Shown piece by piece: positions 28,774 to 40,706 of a DNA stretch of 64,000 bases. The DNA is from Copromyces sp. CBS 386.78. Lineage: Eukaryota > Ascomycota > Sordariomycetes > Sordariales > Sordariaceae. The notes beneath the pieces are model-generated. The model was not told where the DNA came from. It searched no databases and saw only the letters and a program-made list of their open reading frames with translations. Position 1 is the stretch's first letter. The number at the start of each line of letters is the position of its first letter. A program made the position numbers and the translations under genes. The stretch is taken from NCBI GenBank assembly GCA_030685235.1, contig MU839122.1, forward strand, positions 186,001-250,000, written 5' to 3'.

Positions 28774-31736
28774 CTAATACCTCCGATGCTCGTCCCTACC
28801 TCCATATCCGCCTCCGTACCCACCACCACCATATCCTCCTCCGTACCCTCCTCCTCCACCACCATGATGACCACTTCCCCTAGACCCTTGCCCAGGGTAT
28901 CCTCTTCCATCTCGCTCCTCGCTGCTGCTCCTACTTCCATGACTTCCTCTCCTCCTCCTCCCGTCCCTACCACCACGTCGATCGTCTCTTTCATAATGCT
29001 GATCATAATTCCTCTCATACGCATCGGCCCTTCCACCGTGCGGGTAGGGAGCTGGACCACCATGGGGGTAGGGAGGGGCACCACCTGGTGGACCGCCGCC
29101 GTAGCCACCGTGACTGGGAGGGGGCCCAGCTGAGTAACCAGCGTAACCGCCGCCGTAACCGGGGGGACGAGGAGGAGAGGGAGGACGTCCACCGCCGTAG
29201 GGGCTGTGGGGGGGCCCGCCATAGGGAGGCTGGGAGCCGTAGGATGGCTGGGAGGGGTGAGCGCCGTAGGAAGGTTGAGGTGGGTAGGAAGACTGGGAAC
29301 CGTAGCTGGGTTGGGAAGACCCGCCGTATGATGGGCCAGAAGATCCCCCGTATGACGGCTGTGAAGAAAAGCCGCTGCTGCCCTCATACGCTTGGTGACC
29401 GCCATGGTGGTACCCGAAGGACGCAGGGCCGGGTGATGGACGGCCCGAACCGTAGACGGAGGATCCGTAGCCAGAGGAAGAGGGGCGACTGCCGTAGTAG
29501 CGACCTGATGGCGGCGAGGCAGGGCGTGGGTCGGCGGAGGAGAAGTAAGAGGCTGCCTCGCCGTGGGCGGGAACGTCGTGGTGAGAAGAGGAGGCGGAGT
29601 AGCCGTACTTGTGGCCGGTGGAGGAGGAGGACCTACCACCACCTCCGCCGCCGCCGCTAGGGGCAGAGGTGTCTAGATCACGAGTTTGGATCTTGCTCCA
29701 GAGAGAGCCAGCCACCTTACCGTGACCACCATCGCCGCCACAGGAGGTGTGGCCGCCACCAGGGCCGCGGTTAGTAGGCTGGCCGTTCAGGATGTGATTG
29801 AGGCCTTGCTTAACAGACTCGGATGAGAGCACTCTCTCGAGGTCGTACTTGTGCTTGACCTCCTCACGCCACTGCTTAACCGTGTCGTACATCATGCGCT
29901 GGATCTCAATGTTGGGGTCGACGGCGGCGGGATGGTGGAAAGCACGGAGGACATCGTCGATAACCTCGTAGTCGGGCACACCAGGATTTTCCCATGCGTA
30001 AACGATGCGCCTGATTATGAGGGTTAGCGAAGCGAGATGGAAGGAGAAGACAAGAGAGAAGACCTACGGGACGACGTATTGAAGGATCGTGGCAGCCACA
30101 CGGCCAGCGCACGAGTTTAGGACGTTGGTAAAATGGTCCTTGGAAAGCATAGAGTGGGTGGGATTGTCGCACCGAGGGTTATTCCACGGCTCGAACTGCT
30201 GTTCTGCGCTGGTCGCGATTACACCAGATGAGCCCTCCTTCAACACTTTGGTAACCTGGTTGATGATGGGGCGTAGGAAAGGAGCCAGCAAGCCAAGGAT
30301 GAAAGCCGTCAAAGTCTCGCTGATCTTCTCCAGAAGGCTTTCCAAGCCGGGGATCTTCTCAATCATGTTGTTGATGGTCCTGACAATCTTGTCACGGAAC
30401 TCGAGGATTGGGTAGATCTTGGCTGCAGTCTTGACGGGGTCGAAGTTGGGGCTCATGCCAGGAACGACGTTGACATTGCCAGCAGATCTGCTGTTCTCCT
30501 GTTCTTGGGCTTCAGAGGCAGCCTTCAGGCTACGGGCTGTGCTGGCATAGTTGTCACCGACACCGGGAAGCTTGGAAACAAGGGAGATGAAGTCCCCATC
30601 ATTTCCAGAGGAGCCGCCCAAGCTCAAGCCAAAGAGGCTGAGGCCGCCACTGCGCGAGGAACCACCACCACCACCGGATCCCTTGGTCAGTTGCTCAGCA
30701 TTTAGGAGCGCAATATTCACTTCGTCAACCTCGGACTGGGTGAAGTGATCGTTGGCCTCGCCCAATACAGAGTGCAGGAAATCGACTCCTCCAAAGGTGC
30801 CCGTGACCAAGGGCCAAACCGACTTGATGTGTCCATTCCTCATTCTGAGCGTTGTCCGAGTATCTGTGCCAACGTGGGGGAAGATTTGACTCTCGCGACC
30901 GGTTTCGTTTTTATACATGTCGATTAAGGCCAATTCGCAGTAGTTGCTGTGGGCAGGGAAGTCCTCCAAGGTATGAAGGGCTTGGCCCAAGCACCTCAAG
31001 GCCTCGCACAGGTCAGACTCCTTTCCTCTGCCATGAGAGCCGCTGGTATACAGACGACCGAAATGAATGCACCGCTGCAAACTGTAACGGATATAGCCGG
31101 CACTGGTGGTTCCCCAGCCGTCTGGTTCTCCAGCCGCTGCTTCGTTGGCGATATAATTTTTCATACCGGTGTTTGGATCGATTTGGAGTTCTCGGGGGTC
31201 TACCGGTCCTCGTAGTCTTGGGTCATACTCGCGGGCATCCTTTCCATCTGCGTAGCCAAGAGGGTTGTCGATGTGTTCCTCGGGTCTGTAAACGCCCAGA
31301 CGCTCCTCGGTAACCTCGAACTCTTCGGTAGCGTATCCATGGGCCAGGAAGGAAAGAACCCACACCTGGTGACAACAGTTAGTGGATGGGATGAAAGCTA
31401 AGCGTGGCGTAGCTGGGACCCAAGACTTACAATGATGCGAATGGTAGGCGCATTAACTCCCTTCAAGCTGCCGACATCGATAGCCTGGGAGTAGTCTCTG
31501 AGCCAGTTACCAAAGTAAGTGCGCCCGACCATCATGGTGGTCCACTTTTTGCCGTTGATGAAGGCCAGAGTCTTGAGCAAGTCTTCGATATCGCCATGTC
31601 GCCAGTTGTGGCCCTCGACCTGGGCGATGGAGGGAATGTTGCCAGCACCGAAAGCTGCGGCCTTGTCTGGGAGAACGACCAGGACAAGAGCCAGAGCCAG
31701 CAAGACGCTGCCCCAGCCTATCCTGAGACCCGCCAT
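28774..31736 (-). CDS. het-c: HET-C heterokaryon incompatibility protein (glycine-rich)
   Basis: Exons are 31431-31736, 30068-31365 and 28774-30010, with introns 31366-31430 (GTAAGT...CAG) and 30011-30067 (GTAGGT, GCTAAC branch, CAG), giving 946 aa. From memory this is close to the length of N. crassa HET-C. An N-terminal signal peptide (about residues 1-29, hydrophobic ALALVLVV, ending AAAFG) is followed by the Het-C domain (HNWRHGDIEDLLKTLAFING, YFGNWLRDYSQAID, CLGQALHTLEDFPAHSNYCELALI). The middle has a Gly/Ser stretch (KGSGGGGGSSRSGG) in the part where alleles of HET-C are expected to differ. The C-terminal third is Gly/Tyr/Ser/Pro-rich (GGYGGGYGG, PSYGGSS). HET-C alleles of different specificity, with pin-c, cause incompatibility after hyphal fusion; the protein goes to the plasma membrane. 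Allele class was not assigned. Confidence 0.95.
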
Positions 31737-33753
31737 TGTGTGCGACTCAGTGTGTACCTTAGCTCGGGATGTTTTGGTGGTGGATGCGCGCGCAAATGAA
31801 TAAAGTCTTTGCTCAATTTTCAGATGTAGTGTAAGAGGTGAAAAGAGACAGAGATGTAGCTAAGTAGGTGCTGTACTTTGAAAGATGCGCGTGACTCAGC
31901 TGCCTGCCTATATCTGCGTGGGCAAAAGGTGTGTCTCGCGGACGTCTTTGGACAAGTACAATTGGAGGGAACTTGGAAGACAGAGTAAGACTGGTGGCCT
32001 GAAGCTGGAAAGAGTGTCCAGCGGGCAGATTATTACAAAGGACTTTTCAAGAGGATGGGGATGGGGAAGGAACGGCAGAGCTGGGACCTGATGATCAAGA
32101 AGTAGCGCCAAGCACTCCAAGCAGGAGAACCCTTGACGTCAGATTTTGACATCCTCCCAAGTCGCAACTGCACCAGAAGGGGAACCCGAGGCAGGTGCTT
32201 TCCTTGTTGTCCACAGTCAATGCTCTCCCAGTCCTTTTCGGGATCCAACGCCGCTTCAAAGCGGTTGCTTGCGCAGTTCCCAAGAGTGCCGTGCAGTCCT
32301 CATTGAGTTGCAAGTCATGCTGTTGTTCATTGTTGAATCCAAATGATTTTACGCCATCAATCCCGTTGGACATGTTGCTTTCCCATCCATCTAAAATAAC
32401 TCGATGCGATTCCATCTGCATGGTCGCACTTTGTCTCTCATCCAAAACACTGTCACATGAAGCACTGCACTGCAACAAAAGGAAACCCTCCGACAGGAAC
32501 GACGAAAACATTGGCGACGGAGAATTGCACATCTTGTGCCCACTACGGTGGCTTGTAATATGATCTGTGCCACATGGCCCCCCGACCCAGATTTGCCAGC
32601 TCCATTCAGCTGCAGCCAGCGCTAACAGAGGCCTACACACATTTTGCCAGACTCTTTAACGAAATAAAAATTATAATTGTATATATTCATTACCTTCGGT
32701 ATCGGTTATCGTTAGGATTAAGGTTTTAAACCATGACCAAAAATTTCAAAATGACTAAGTTTTTTTTAATGACCCAAGTTTTTTTCAATGACCCAAGTTT
32801 TTTTTCAATTACGAAGGTTTTTTCAATAACGAAGTTTTTTTCAATGACCAACTTGTTTTTCCAATGACCGATGTACTTTTTACGAGAAACCACCTCGTTA
32901 CGTGCACTTTATTTTTGCCAAGGTAAGCATATGTACTTGGTGGGGGCGGGCGGCTGTCTGGGGCATGTGGCACAGTTCCTATTAGAAACCACCGTAGCCC
33001 ACTTTGCTCACCACCTTGCCCCGCCAAAATCCCTCCCAACTTTCCAAGGGACCAGTGGGGAGAATGGCAATCGGCAGGCACCGCTCCACGACAAGTGGGA
33101 CGCGATAACACGATTACCAACCCATCGCCAGGCCCGGTTATGCGTGCGGTTTCAGAGAGATCCAGACAAGATCCAGGCCAGGCAGGATGCAGCGAAAACA
33201 AGCCGAGGCCGATCACGAGTTCCTCGCTCCTTCTCAGAGAAACAGAAAAGAGTTCGATTTCTCTGCCCTGCGCCGTCTTGGCGGCCCCACCGGCACCATC
33301 GGATAACGCCACCCTCTGCTGACCGATTTTACGCGCATTCCACTTCCGTGTACATGCCGGGGACCACAGCGAGTGACAGCTGTCGCGCGCCCCGGGAACT
33401 TGGGAACTTGCGAACCCCTGAAGTTCGGGCTCGAAAAGTCGTCCGTTCTCAACACGCAAACCACGACTTCCCTTCCTATAACTCTCAACAACAACCCCCT
33501 TTTCCGTACCTACATTATTTCACTACATACCATTGCTTTTTAATGCTCCAGTCTGGTGTCTGAGGTTCCAGTCCCTTCTTTTATAAGCTGTTCAACATCC
33601 CCGCTGCGAGGTAGCCCGTATCTCGTCTTTTGGACTCAAAAAGTTATAAGCGAGAAGCGAGAGAATCCCATACCAAATACCCCAGCACTCCCCGAGAGAC
33701 GCTGCCCTTCACATTGCAGAAGCATAGCATCCTGCGACAGCAATACAGCAACC
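31737..33753. other. Intergenic region between divergent het-c and SCS7
   Basis: 2.0 kb holding both promoters. A degenerate T-run repeat (32750-32880, separate entry) sits inside it. Open frames here are short, lack ATG or protein-like character. No gene is supported. Confidence 0.5.
32750..32880. repeat. Degenerate ~22-bp tandem repeat with T-run cores
   Basis: Units of the form CAATGACCCAAG-T(7-8) recur about six times with drift (CAATTACGAAGG, CAATAACGAAG, CAATGACCAACTTG). Unit size varies from about 20 to 24 bp. No coding or known element association was seen. Confidence 0.75.
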
Positions 33754-34932
33754 ATGCCGGGCGCAACTCTCCCCACCTTCACCATCGACCAGGTCGAGTC
33801 GCACAACTCGGCAAAGTCTTGCTATGTCACTGTTGGCAAGAATGTCTACGACGTGACCGACTTCCTCGACTCTCACCCCGGCGGTGCTGATCTGGTCCTC
33901 GACTGGGCCGGCAAAGACATTGGCGCCATCCTCAAGGACGGGGCGTCGCATACCCACTCCGAGGCCGCATACGACGTCCTCGACGAGTCGCTGGTGGGAT
34001 TTCTCGAATCAGGAAACAGCGCTTCGGCGAACGGAAAGGCAAAGGGCGGCGAGAACGGAACAGAAGAGCAATGGGTTCATCCTCGGACGGGTATGTCCTG
34101 CGAAGAGGACCTCAGCAAGGACACCGACTACAACGCCGACTACAAGACACACAAGTTCCTCGACTTGAACAAGCCGCTGTTCATGCAGATCTGGACAGGT
34201 GGTTTCTCCAAGGACTTCTACCTTGATCAAGTTCACCGTCCGCGCCACTACAAGGGAGGAGAGTCTGCGCCTTTGTTTGGCAACTTCCTCGAGCCTCTGT
34301 CCAAGACTCCCTGGTGGTTGATTCCTGTTGTCTGGTGGCCACCCATCGCGTACGTTCTCTACGTCGCATTCTCGGGCTTTGGCAGCGTTGCTCCTGTGGC
34401 CGGCTATTTCGGATTTGGTCTTTGTTTCTGGACTTTGATCGAGTACATCATGCACCGCTTCCTGTTCCACCTTGATGAGTGAGTATTCCTACACCATTCA
34501 GCGCAGCAGTTGAACACGAGTACTAACCCGTTTCTTTCTAGCTACCTTCCCGACAACCGCGTCGCCATCACTGCCCACTTCCTCCTCCACGGCATCCACC
34601 ACTACCTGCCCATGGACAAGTACCGCCTCGTCATGCCGCCTACTCTCTTCGTTGTTCTGGCTGCTCCCTTCTGGAAGTTTGCCCACGCCGTCCTGTTCTA
34701 CAACTGGTACGCCGCCACGGCTGCTTTCTGCGGGGGTGTCTTCGGCTACACCCTCTACGACATGACCCACTACTTCCTCCACCACCAGAACCTGCCCGCC
34801 TACTACAAGGCGCTCAAGAAGTACCACCTTGCTCACCATTTCCTCGACTACGAGAACGGCTTTGGAGTCACCAGCGCCTTCTGGGACAGAATCTTTGGTA
34901 CCGAGCTTGTGTACAACACCAAGACGAACTAA
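33754..34932 (+). CDS. scs7: Sphingolipid fatty acid 2-hydroxylase (SCS7/FAH1)
   Basis: Exons are 33754-34478 and 34542-34932, with intron GTGAGT...TACTAAC...TAG, giving 371 aa. The N-terminal cytochrome b5 domain (about residues 6-85) carries the heme motif HPGGADLVLDWAGKD (first axial His near residue 40) with the second His in GASHTHSEAAYD. The C-terminal fatty acid hydroxylase domain has the di-iron His clusters HRFLFH, HFLLHGIHH, and HYFLHHQ...HLAHH, among four hydrophobic segments. The enzyme hydroxylates the alpha carbon of very-long-chain acyl groups of ceramide in the ER. Domain order and length match yeast Scs7p. Confidence 0.96.
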
Positions 34933-35919
34933 AAGTGCCTTTGCCAGGTGGACTTTCAGAGTCTCGAGTTCGGACACGCTTTTCTTCACACAGCCCGACT
35001 ACACCTTTGCAAGGCGTCGTCGTTGGAGTACATACCTTGATTTAAAAACAACCATTTTGTAATGAAAGAAAACGGAAAAAGAGTGAGTATGTAAATAGAA
35101 TAGGATTCATGAAGTATTGACGTCGTACATAGGCAATAGGGTGGGCAGGAAATCTCTTATCATGGGTTGGGCAGGCAGGCAGCAAGGGAAACAGAGAGAA
35201 AAGTAAATGGGAAGGGGTTTTTTGCTTCTGTTTGGGCTGGTCGATGGCCGGTTGATAGGCCAAGGGGGATGGATGGGGCGTCTAGCTGTTGGGTTTGGCT
35301 GGACTGGACTGGACTGGGCTGGCAGCAAGGGGGAATCATCATGGATATCATGTGTTGCTTTTTATGGTCGTTGGTCAATACCCCCTAATGTTAATAGAAA
35401 TGCCTTGGAAGTACCAAGGCGAATGGAATCTTGCCATCCAGAGAAGTGTCTGTCATGCGTGCTGATATCACCGTTTTGCACCTTGTTGGCTGCTCTTAGC
35501 TCTACAGGAAAACCTTGAACTTCGGCCTGATATATAGCGCTTGGTCGTCATTTACTGTAGCCCAACCCAACCTGAAGAAAGGCGGTCACGGCAATTCGCC
35601 TTGGCACCGATCGGTTTCTGCGAGGTGAGCGGACGTCACGTGCGCCATAACAAATCTGTAGTGTGAAGGGCCGCCACAGCCTGAAGTCCCAGCGCCCAGG
35701 CCCCTTGAGGCTGCCATTCCATTTCGGTTGAATCCATTTTATTGCCAGACCGGAAACTGCGACTCCCCAACATCGAACCTGACAACCATCATCCTTAGCA
35801 ATACCAGGCAACCACGCCAAATTTGGTTGCTCTAGTCACAGCACAGAGCGCTTGTCTGAATTTGTGACAAATCATCAACTAACGACGGCACCGATATAGA
35901 CCATTCCGGATTACACAGA
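34933..35919. other. Intergenic region
   Basis: 3' flank of SCS7 and promoter of the next gene, both on plus. A short GGACT repeat lies near 35302-35320. No gene is seen. Confidence 0.5.
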
Positions 35920-37826
35920 ATGTCGGGCTTGGACGTCGAGGCCCTCCTCGATTCCACTGCCTCCAACAAGGAGCAGATGGACATCGACCCTCCTACCACC
36001 ACCAACGGCGACTCCGACCAGAACGGCTCCAAATCAGAACGCCGTGACCGTGACACCGACCGCGATAAAGAGCGCGAGGGGCGAGACCGTGGTGACCGTG
36101 ATCGGGGCAGAGATACCAGCAGGGACCGGGCCAGGAGACATCGCGACCGTAGTTCGGGCCGCCTTCGCAACTCGTCGAGTGAGGCTGGTAGAGACACCCC
36201 CCGCAGTGAGGCCGGAAGCCACCGAAGTAGGCGTCGGAGCCGGAGCCGTGAATCTGGCAGACACTCACGCCGTCACAGAGACGGAGACTACTACCGAGGC
36301 CGTGGAGGCCGCTCCCGATCTCGTTCCCCGAACCGCTACTACCGGCCCCGGGGCGACGATCGCCGTGGCGGTGACAGCTACCGTCGACGTGACGATGACC
36401 GCCGCAGCGGCAGAAACACTCCCAGGGTCCGAGATGGCACCCCTCCACCCCTGACCGAGGACGAGCGTGATCGTCGTACCGTGTTCGTGCAGCAGTTGGC
36501 CGCCCGTCTGCGCACTCGCGAGCTCAAGGAGTTCTTTGAAAAGGTCGGCCCTGTTGCCGAGGCCCAGATAGTGAAGGACCGCGTCAGCAATCGGTCCAAG
36601 GGGTATGTTACACCGCCGCAGTCCACCTGTTCCACATATCTCTTATTATAGAGACGCAGGCTAACAAGGTTCCCAGCGTTGGTTATGTTGAATTCAAGAA
36701 CGAAGACTCTGTCCAAGCCGCTCTTCAGCTCACTGGCCAAAAACTCCTAGGTATTCCTGTCATCGTCCAGCTTACCGAGGCTGAGAAAAACCGCCAAGTG
36801 CGCACCACGGAGTCAACCGGACACCATCCCAACTCGATTCCCTTCCACCGTCTCTACGTGGGCAACATCCATTTCAGTATTACGGAGCAAGATCTGCAGA
36901 ACGTCTTTGAGCCCTTTGGCGAACTCGAGTTTGTGCAGCTCCAGAAGGATGACAACGGGAGGAGCCGTGGTTACGGATTTGTACAGTATGTCCATCACAT
37001 CTTCTTGTCTTTGAACGTTTGCTAACTCGCCCCGCTAGGTTCCGTGACGCTGGTCAGGCCAAAGAGGCCCTCGAAAAGATGAACGGGTTCGACCTTGCCG
37101 GTCGCCCGATTCGTGTGGGACTTGGAAACGATAAGTTTACCCCAGAGTCCACTGCCAATCTCCTGCAGAGGTTCCAAGGCCAGAATCATCATCATCAACA
37201 ATTCCAGGGATCTGCTTTCTCGGGCGCCGGCGGACGTGGCCCCGCTACCTCCAACTTTGATCGCGCCGGCGCACGCGACAACGAGAAGGGCACCGGAGCC
37301 AGTGCCCTCGACGACACGGACGTTGCCGGTGTCAACTTTAACAACTATAGTCGCGATGCCCTCATGAGGAAGCTGGCACGAACTGACGAGCCGCCTGCTA
37401 GCGTTGTTCCTGACCGACAGATGCTCAAGCCCAAGACGGAGACCAAGCCGCTCCCTGTCAACGTGAACATGGCCAGTCGATGCGTTGTTCTCCACAACAT
37501 GTTTGACCCTGCTGAGTACGTCGATCCCTCCTCCAGCCAGGCCGATCTGATGCTAACCGTTCAACAGGGAAGAGGGTGAAGACTGGATCAAGGAGCTCGA
37601 GGACGATGTCCGCGAAGAGGCCGAGGCCAAGTATGGCCACGTCGTTCACATTTCTCTAGATCCCAACTCGGCCGGCGACATCTACCTCAAGTTCGACAAG
37701 GTCCAGGGAGGAGAGAACGCCATCAAGGGCTTGAACGGCCGGTATTTCGGTGGAAGAATGATTACCGCTGCGCCTGTTGTGGACGCGGTCTACAGCAGTT
37801 TGTTCTCTCGCTCAAAGGCGATTTAA
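35920..37826 (+). CDS. RBM39/CAPER (Rsd1)-like SR-type splicing factor, three RRMs
   Basis: Exons are 35920-36602, 36677-36985, 37039-37515 and 37568-37826, giving 575 aa; each intron starts GTAnGT and ends AG, and the frame is maintained. The N-terminal ~180 residues are rich in RD, RS and RG dipeptides. RRM1 starts near residue 186 ([20 protein letters not shown]) and its RNP1 is split by intron 1 (SKGVGYVEF). RRM2 starts near 281 ([21 protein letters not shown]1 [10 protein letters not shown]). RRM3 is a U2AF-homology-motif-like domain (about 475-575: [35 protein letters not shown]), the arrangement of human RBM39 and S. pombe Rsd1. It should act in nuclear pre-mRNA splicing with U2AF/SF3b. 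The presumed 3' UTR holds a candidate intron (37872-37930). Confidence 0.95.
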
Positions 37827-40706
37827 GACGCTAATCACGACTTTTGACTGCGTATCCTAGGCATTCTCACTGTATGTTTTCCTTCTTATATCTCCTAGTA
37901 AGCCGTGAACAGGTGCTAACACGAATACAGAGTTCCGACAGTCCCAACGAGGGAGCGATGGTCACTTATTTCTAGGATCCCCTTTGACTTCCATGCCGTC
38001 GAGCGAGCAATCCATCGTGCCACATATCCCCTCTACTCGGAGACACAACAATCGGCGTTATCAACAATGGACGGCGCCGGCATCAGAGTTCAGTTCTGCT
38101 CTTTCAAGGTTTCACGGCACACACACACACACACCACACCGGGTCATCACAAGGACCATTGATCCCTCGCTGATATTGAAGATGCATATGACAGACAATC
38201 GTCCCGGCTGCCCTCTTCTCACTATTATTTTTCGAGACCGAGGAAGTGACTGGGTGGACTGGGGGTTTGCCTACTGCTTCTTCTTCTGCATAACGGCCTT
38301 TTCCACACAGCGGCTAAGCGACCGAATACTGATTTTGTGTCTGCACCAGAAGAGCCAATGGGAGACTCTGCCGTCCATGGCGACAGGCGAGATTCTCACC
38401 ACATGCACTTGCAACGCATTCGAGCCACGGGAGACGTGTTCCATGCACTTGCGCCGTGCATCATGCAAAGGTATCAACCTCTCCTTCCAGAGCTCGACAC
38501 TTATCCCATAACCACGGGTGGCGTTTCTTCGGTACAATGACCTTGTTTCATAGATGCATTTATTTCGTTTGTCGTATAGCGAAATCTGTTTAGAGTTTGA
38601 CAAATACAAAGAATGGGTGATTTGAGTATTGGGTACTTGGGCTATGATTGTGACCATGGTGACAAGGTTGAGTGAAGGTTTGTCCGTACCCCTTCGTTCT
38701 GGTCGGGGTGGTGCAACAAAAGCAGAATCTGACTTGGTGCAGTGTTCGATACCATCAACGAAGTCTCTCGTCTTCTCCGTTCACAAACCTTGGCTTCTGT
38801 GTTCACTACTTTCTTTCTAGTATCGACCAGGTTAGCAAACAGACACGACATGCTATCTTTCGGATCAACTGCGGTTATCATCAGTTCCCTCCTGCAATGT
38901 GGACCTTTTGCTCCAAACCTACTCACGGCACCAGGTTCTGGACCAGAACCGATACGGGACACTCGTCTGAAAAGCTCACGGATGACAGCAATCCTCACCA
39001 GAAGTGAGAAAGGTTCACCTTGCAGAACCCCCAGGATATCCGGGCTTGGTAAAGCAACCTGCAACCTGGAGGTTGTTGCTGTGAAATAACAACTGCAAGC
39101 GCAGGTCTCGTTGCCAGTGTTAGCGTCCACAACTTGTCACTTCACCTTCACAAACCTGTTTCCATAACCTTGGTTGCTGTTGCTGTCCACCGACCGGTCA
39201 TACCCTCTCATCTCATCCCATCTCATCTCCTTCAACACAAGACGGAGAAAACAACCGATGATAGCCGGTTCTGGCCACGCAGCAATTGACAGTCTAGATG
39301 GAATTGGTGACCGGGCAACAAGTACAAACAATCATGGGCCAGTGGTATGATCTCGTCTCTGTCCTTTCGTCTGGTCGTCTGTCACAAGCAGCTTGTGAAT
39401 GTGTGCTTGCCGGCTTGATGTTGACCCTATTCTTTGGTCTCTCTCAGCTGTGTGGTCAGGGAAAACTGGACGCAAATATGCAATTCAGCTTGCCATCACT
39501 TTCTTCCCCGGGAAGCCGATCAGAGCGAGACAAATACCTCGCCAGCTATCATACGTTCGGGTCCTGGTCACTATATAGCATTGATTTCCTGACAAAGGGC
39601 CCTCTCCTGACCCTCCTTCCCCCCTGATACCGCGAAACTGGGAGGTTTTACTGCAAGGGACACTCCATTGCGTACCCAAGGTTTCCAGCCGCGACAGACG
39701 AAACGTTTCCGTCCTGGAAAGGAGTCCATACCACCCATAGACAGCTGCCGTTTGCAAACCTCGAGCCGTCTCGTCGAGCACATGTCTCCTTCTCAGGTGG
39801 GAGCAGCAGTTGACCTGACAACCCACTTTATCTGATCTTCCTTCACAGAACCACAGTCCAAGGCCGAGCCGTCTTGTTATGGGAACAACTCCTACATTCG
39901 ATACGCGCAGCAACCGTGTGCTTTCAACAAGAGTGGCCTGCTGCTGCCATTGCCTCGGCAACCGGGCGATTAAAAATACCAGTGGATCTTCACTCTCACC
40001 TTCACACCCGTGTGATCACCTCGACTTCAGATGACAGCTCGTCTAATATCGTTAGACCCAGTGTTAAGCACCAGCTCGCAAACGCCGACTTCCGCCTCCT
40101 GCAAGAGTTGAGGACACCGAGGAAGATTCTCCCGGCCATCAAGGGTTGCCTCAAGGTCCGATTATCCCGGTTACCGTGGTCACAGAGGTCACAGTAGTCC
40201 ATCTCCTTCCAATCAACACGACGGACCTTGGTCCAGCACCACGAGTCAAACGCCGCGAACATCAGGAGAACAGTCGTCTGAACTTTTGGCACCTTCCTTC
40301 TTCTCCCTTCACCTTTCAGTCCCCGGCCACCAAAACCTTAATTTCACGTCCACTCCGTCTCCCGGACAACCCCCACACTTACGGAAATTCGGGAGGGGTT
40401 TTGCAGTATTTAATCCTCGCCGCAGCCCTGCCACGCAACTTCTTCCTCCTTTCAACTATTCTACTCCCATTCTTTTTTTTTTTTTCGAGCAATCCATCGC
40501 CAGATATTTCTCGCTTGGTTCTCGATATTTGGGAGTCAACTCAAACTTGATCGCCCTCTTACTTCATCCACGGACAACTTCCTCTTCTCTTTTTGCAAAC
40601 TCCTTCCCATACCAACCGCGAATCATTCGCGTCCTCTACACTTTCGCTCCCCAAGTCCTCACCCTTCCCTTATTCGCCACTGACCTCACTTCGCGCTCAC
40701 CTCACC
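37827..40706. other. Intergenic region; 3' UTR with candidate intron, then no recognisable gene
   Basis: 2.9 kb. The first ~100 bp are the presumed 3' UTR. A CA repeat lies near 38115-38132. Open frames at 38629-39130 and 39298-39627 lack supporting features. The last ~400 bp are pyrimidine-rich, fitting the promoter/5' UTR of the following gene, with a T run near 40475-40487. Confidence 0.5.
37872..37930 (+). other. Candidate intron in the 3' UTR of the RBM39-like gene
   Basis: GTATGT donor, GCTAAC branch site 10 nt before the acceptor, and ATACAG acceptor; 59 nt long. It lies 45 nt after the TAA stop, just inside the distance usually tolerated without nonsense-mediated decay. Confidence 0.6.

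Noticed and set aside
28758..29642. Second minus-strand frame within het-c exon 3
   Set aside because: Shadow frame of the glycine-rich C-terminus.
38642..39130. Minus-strand 162-residue frame
   Set aside because: No recognised motif, no splice partner and mixed codon use; not distinguishable from chance.
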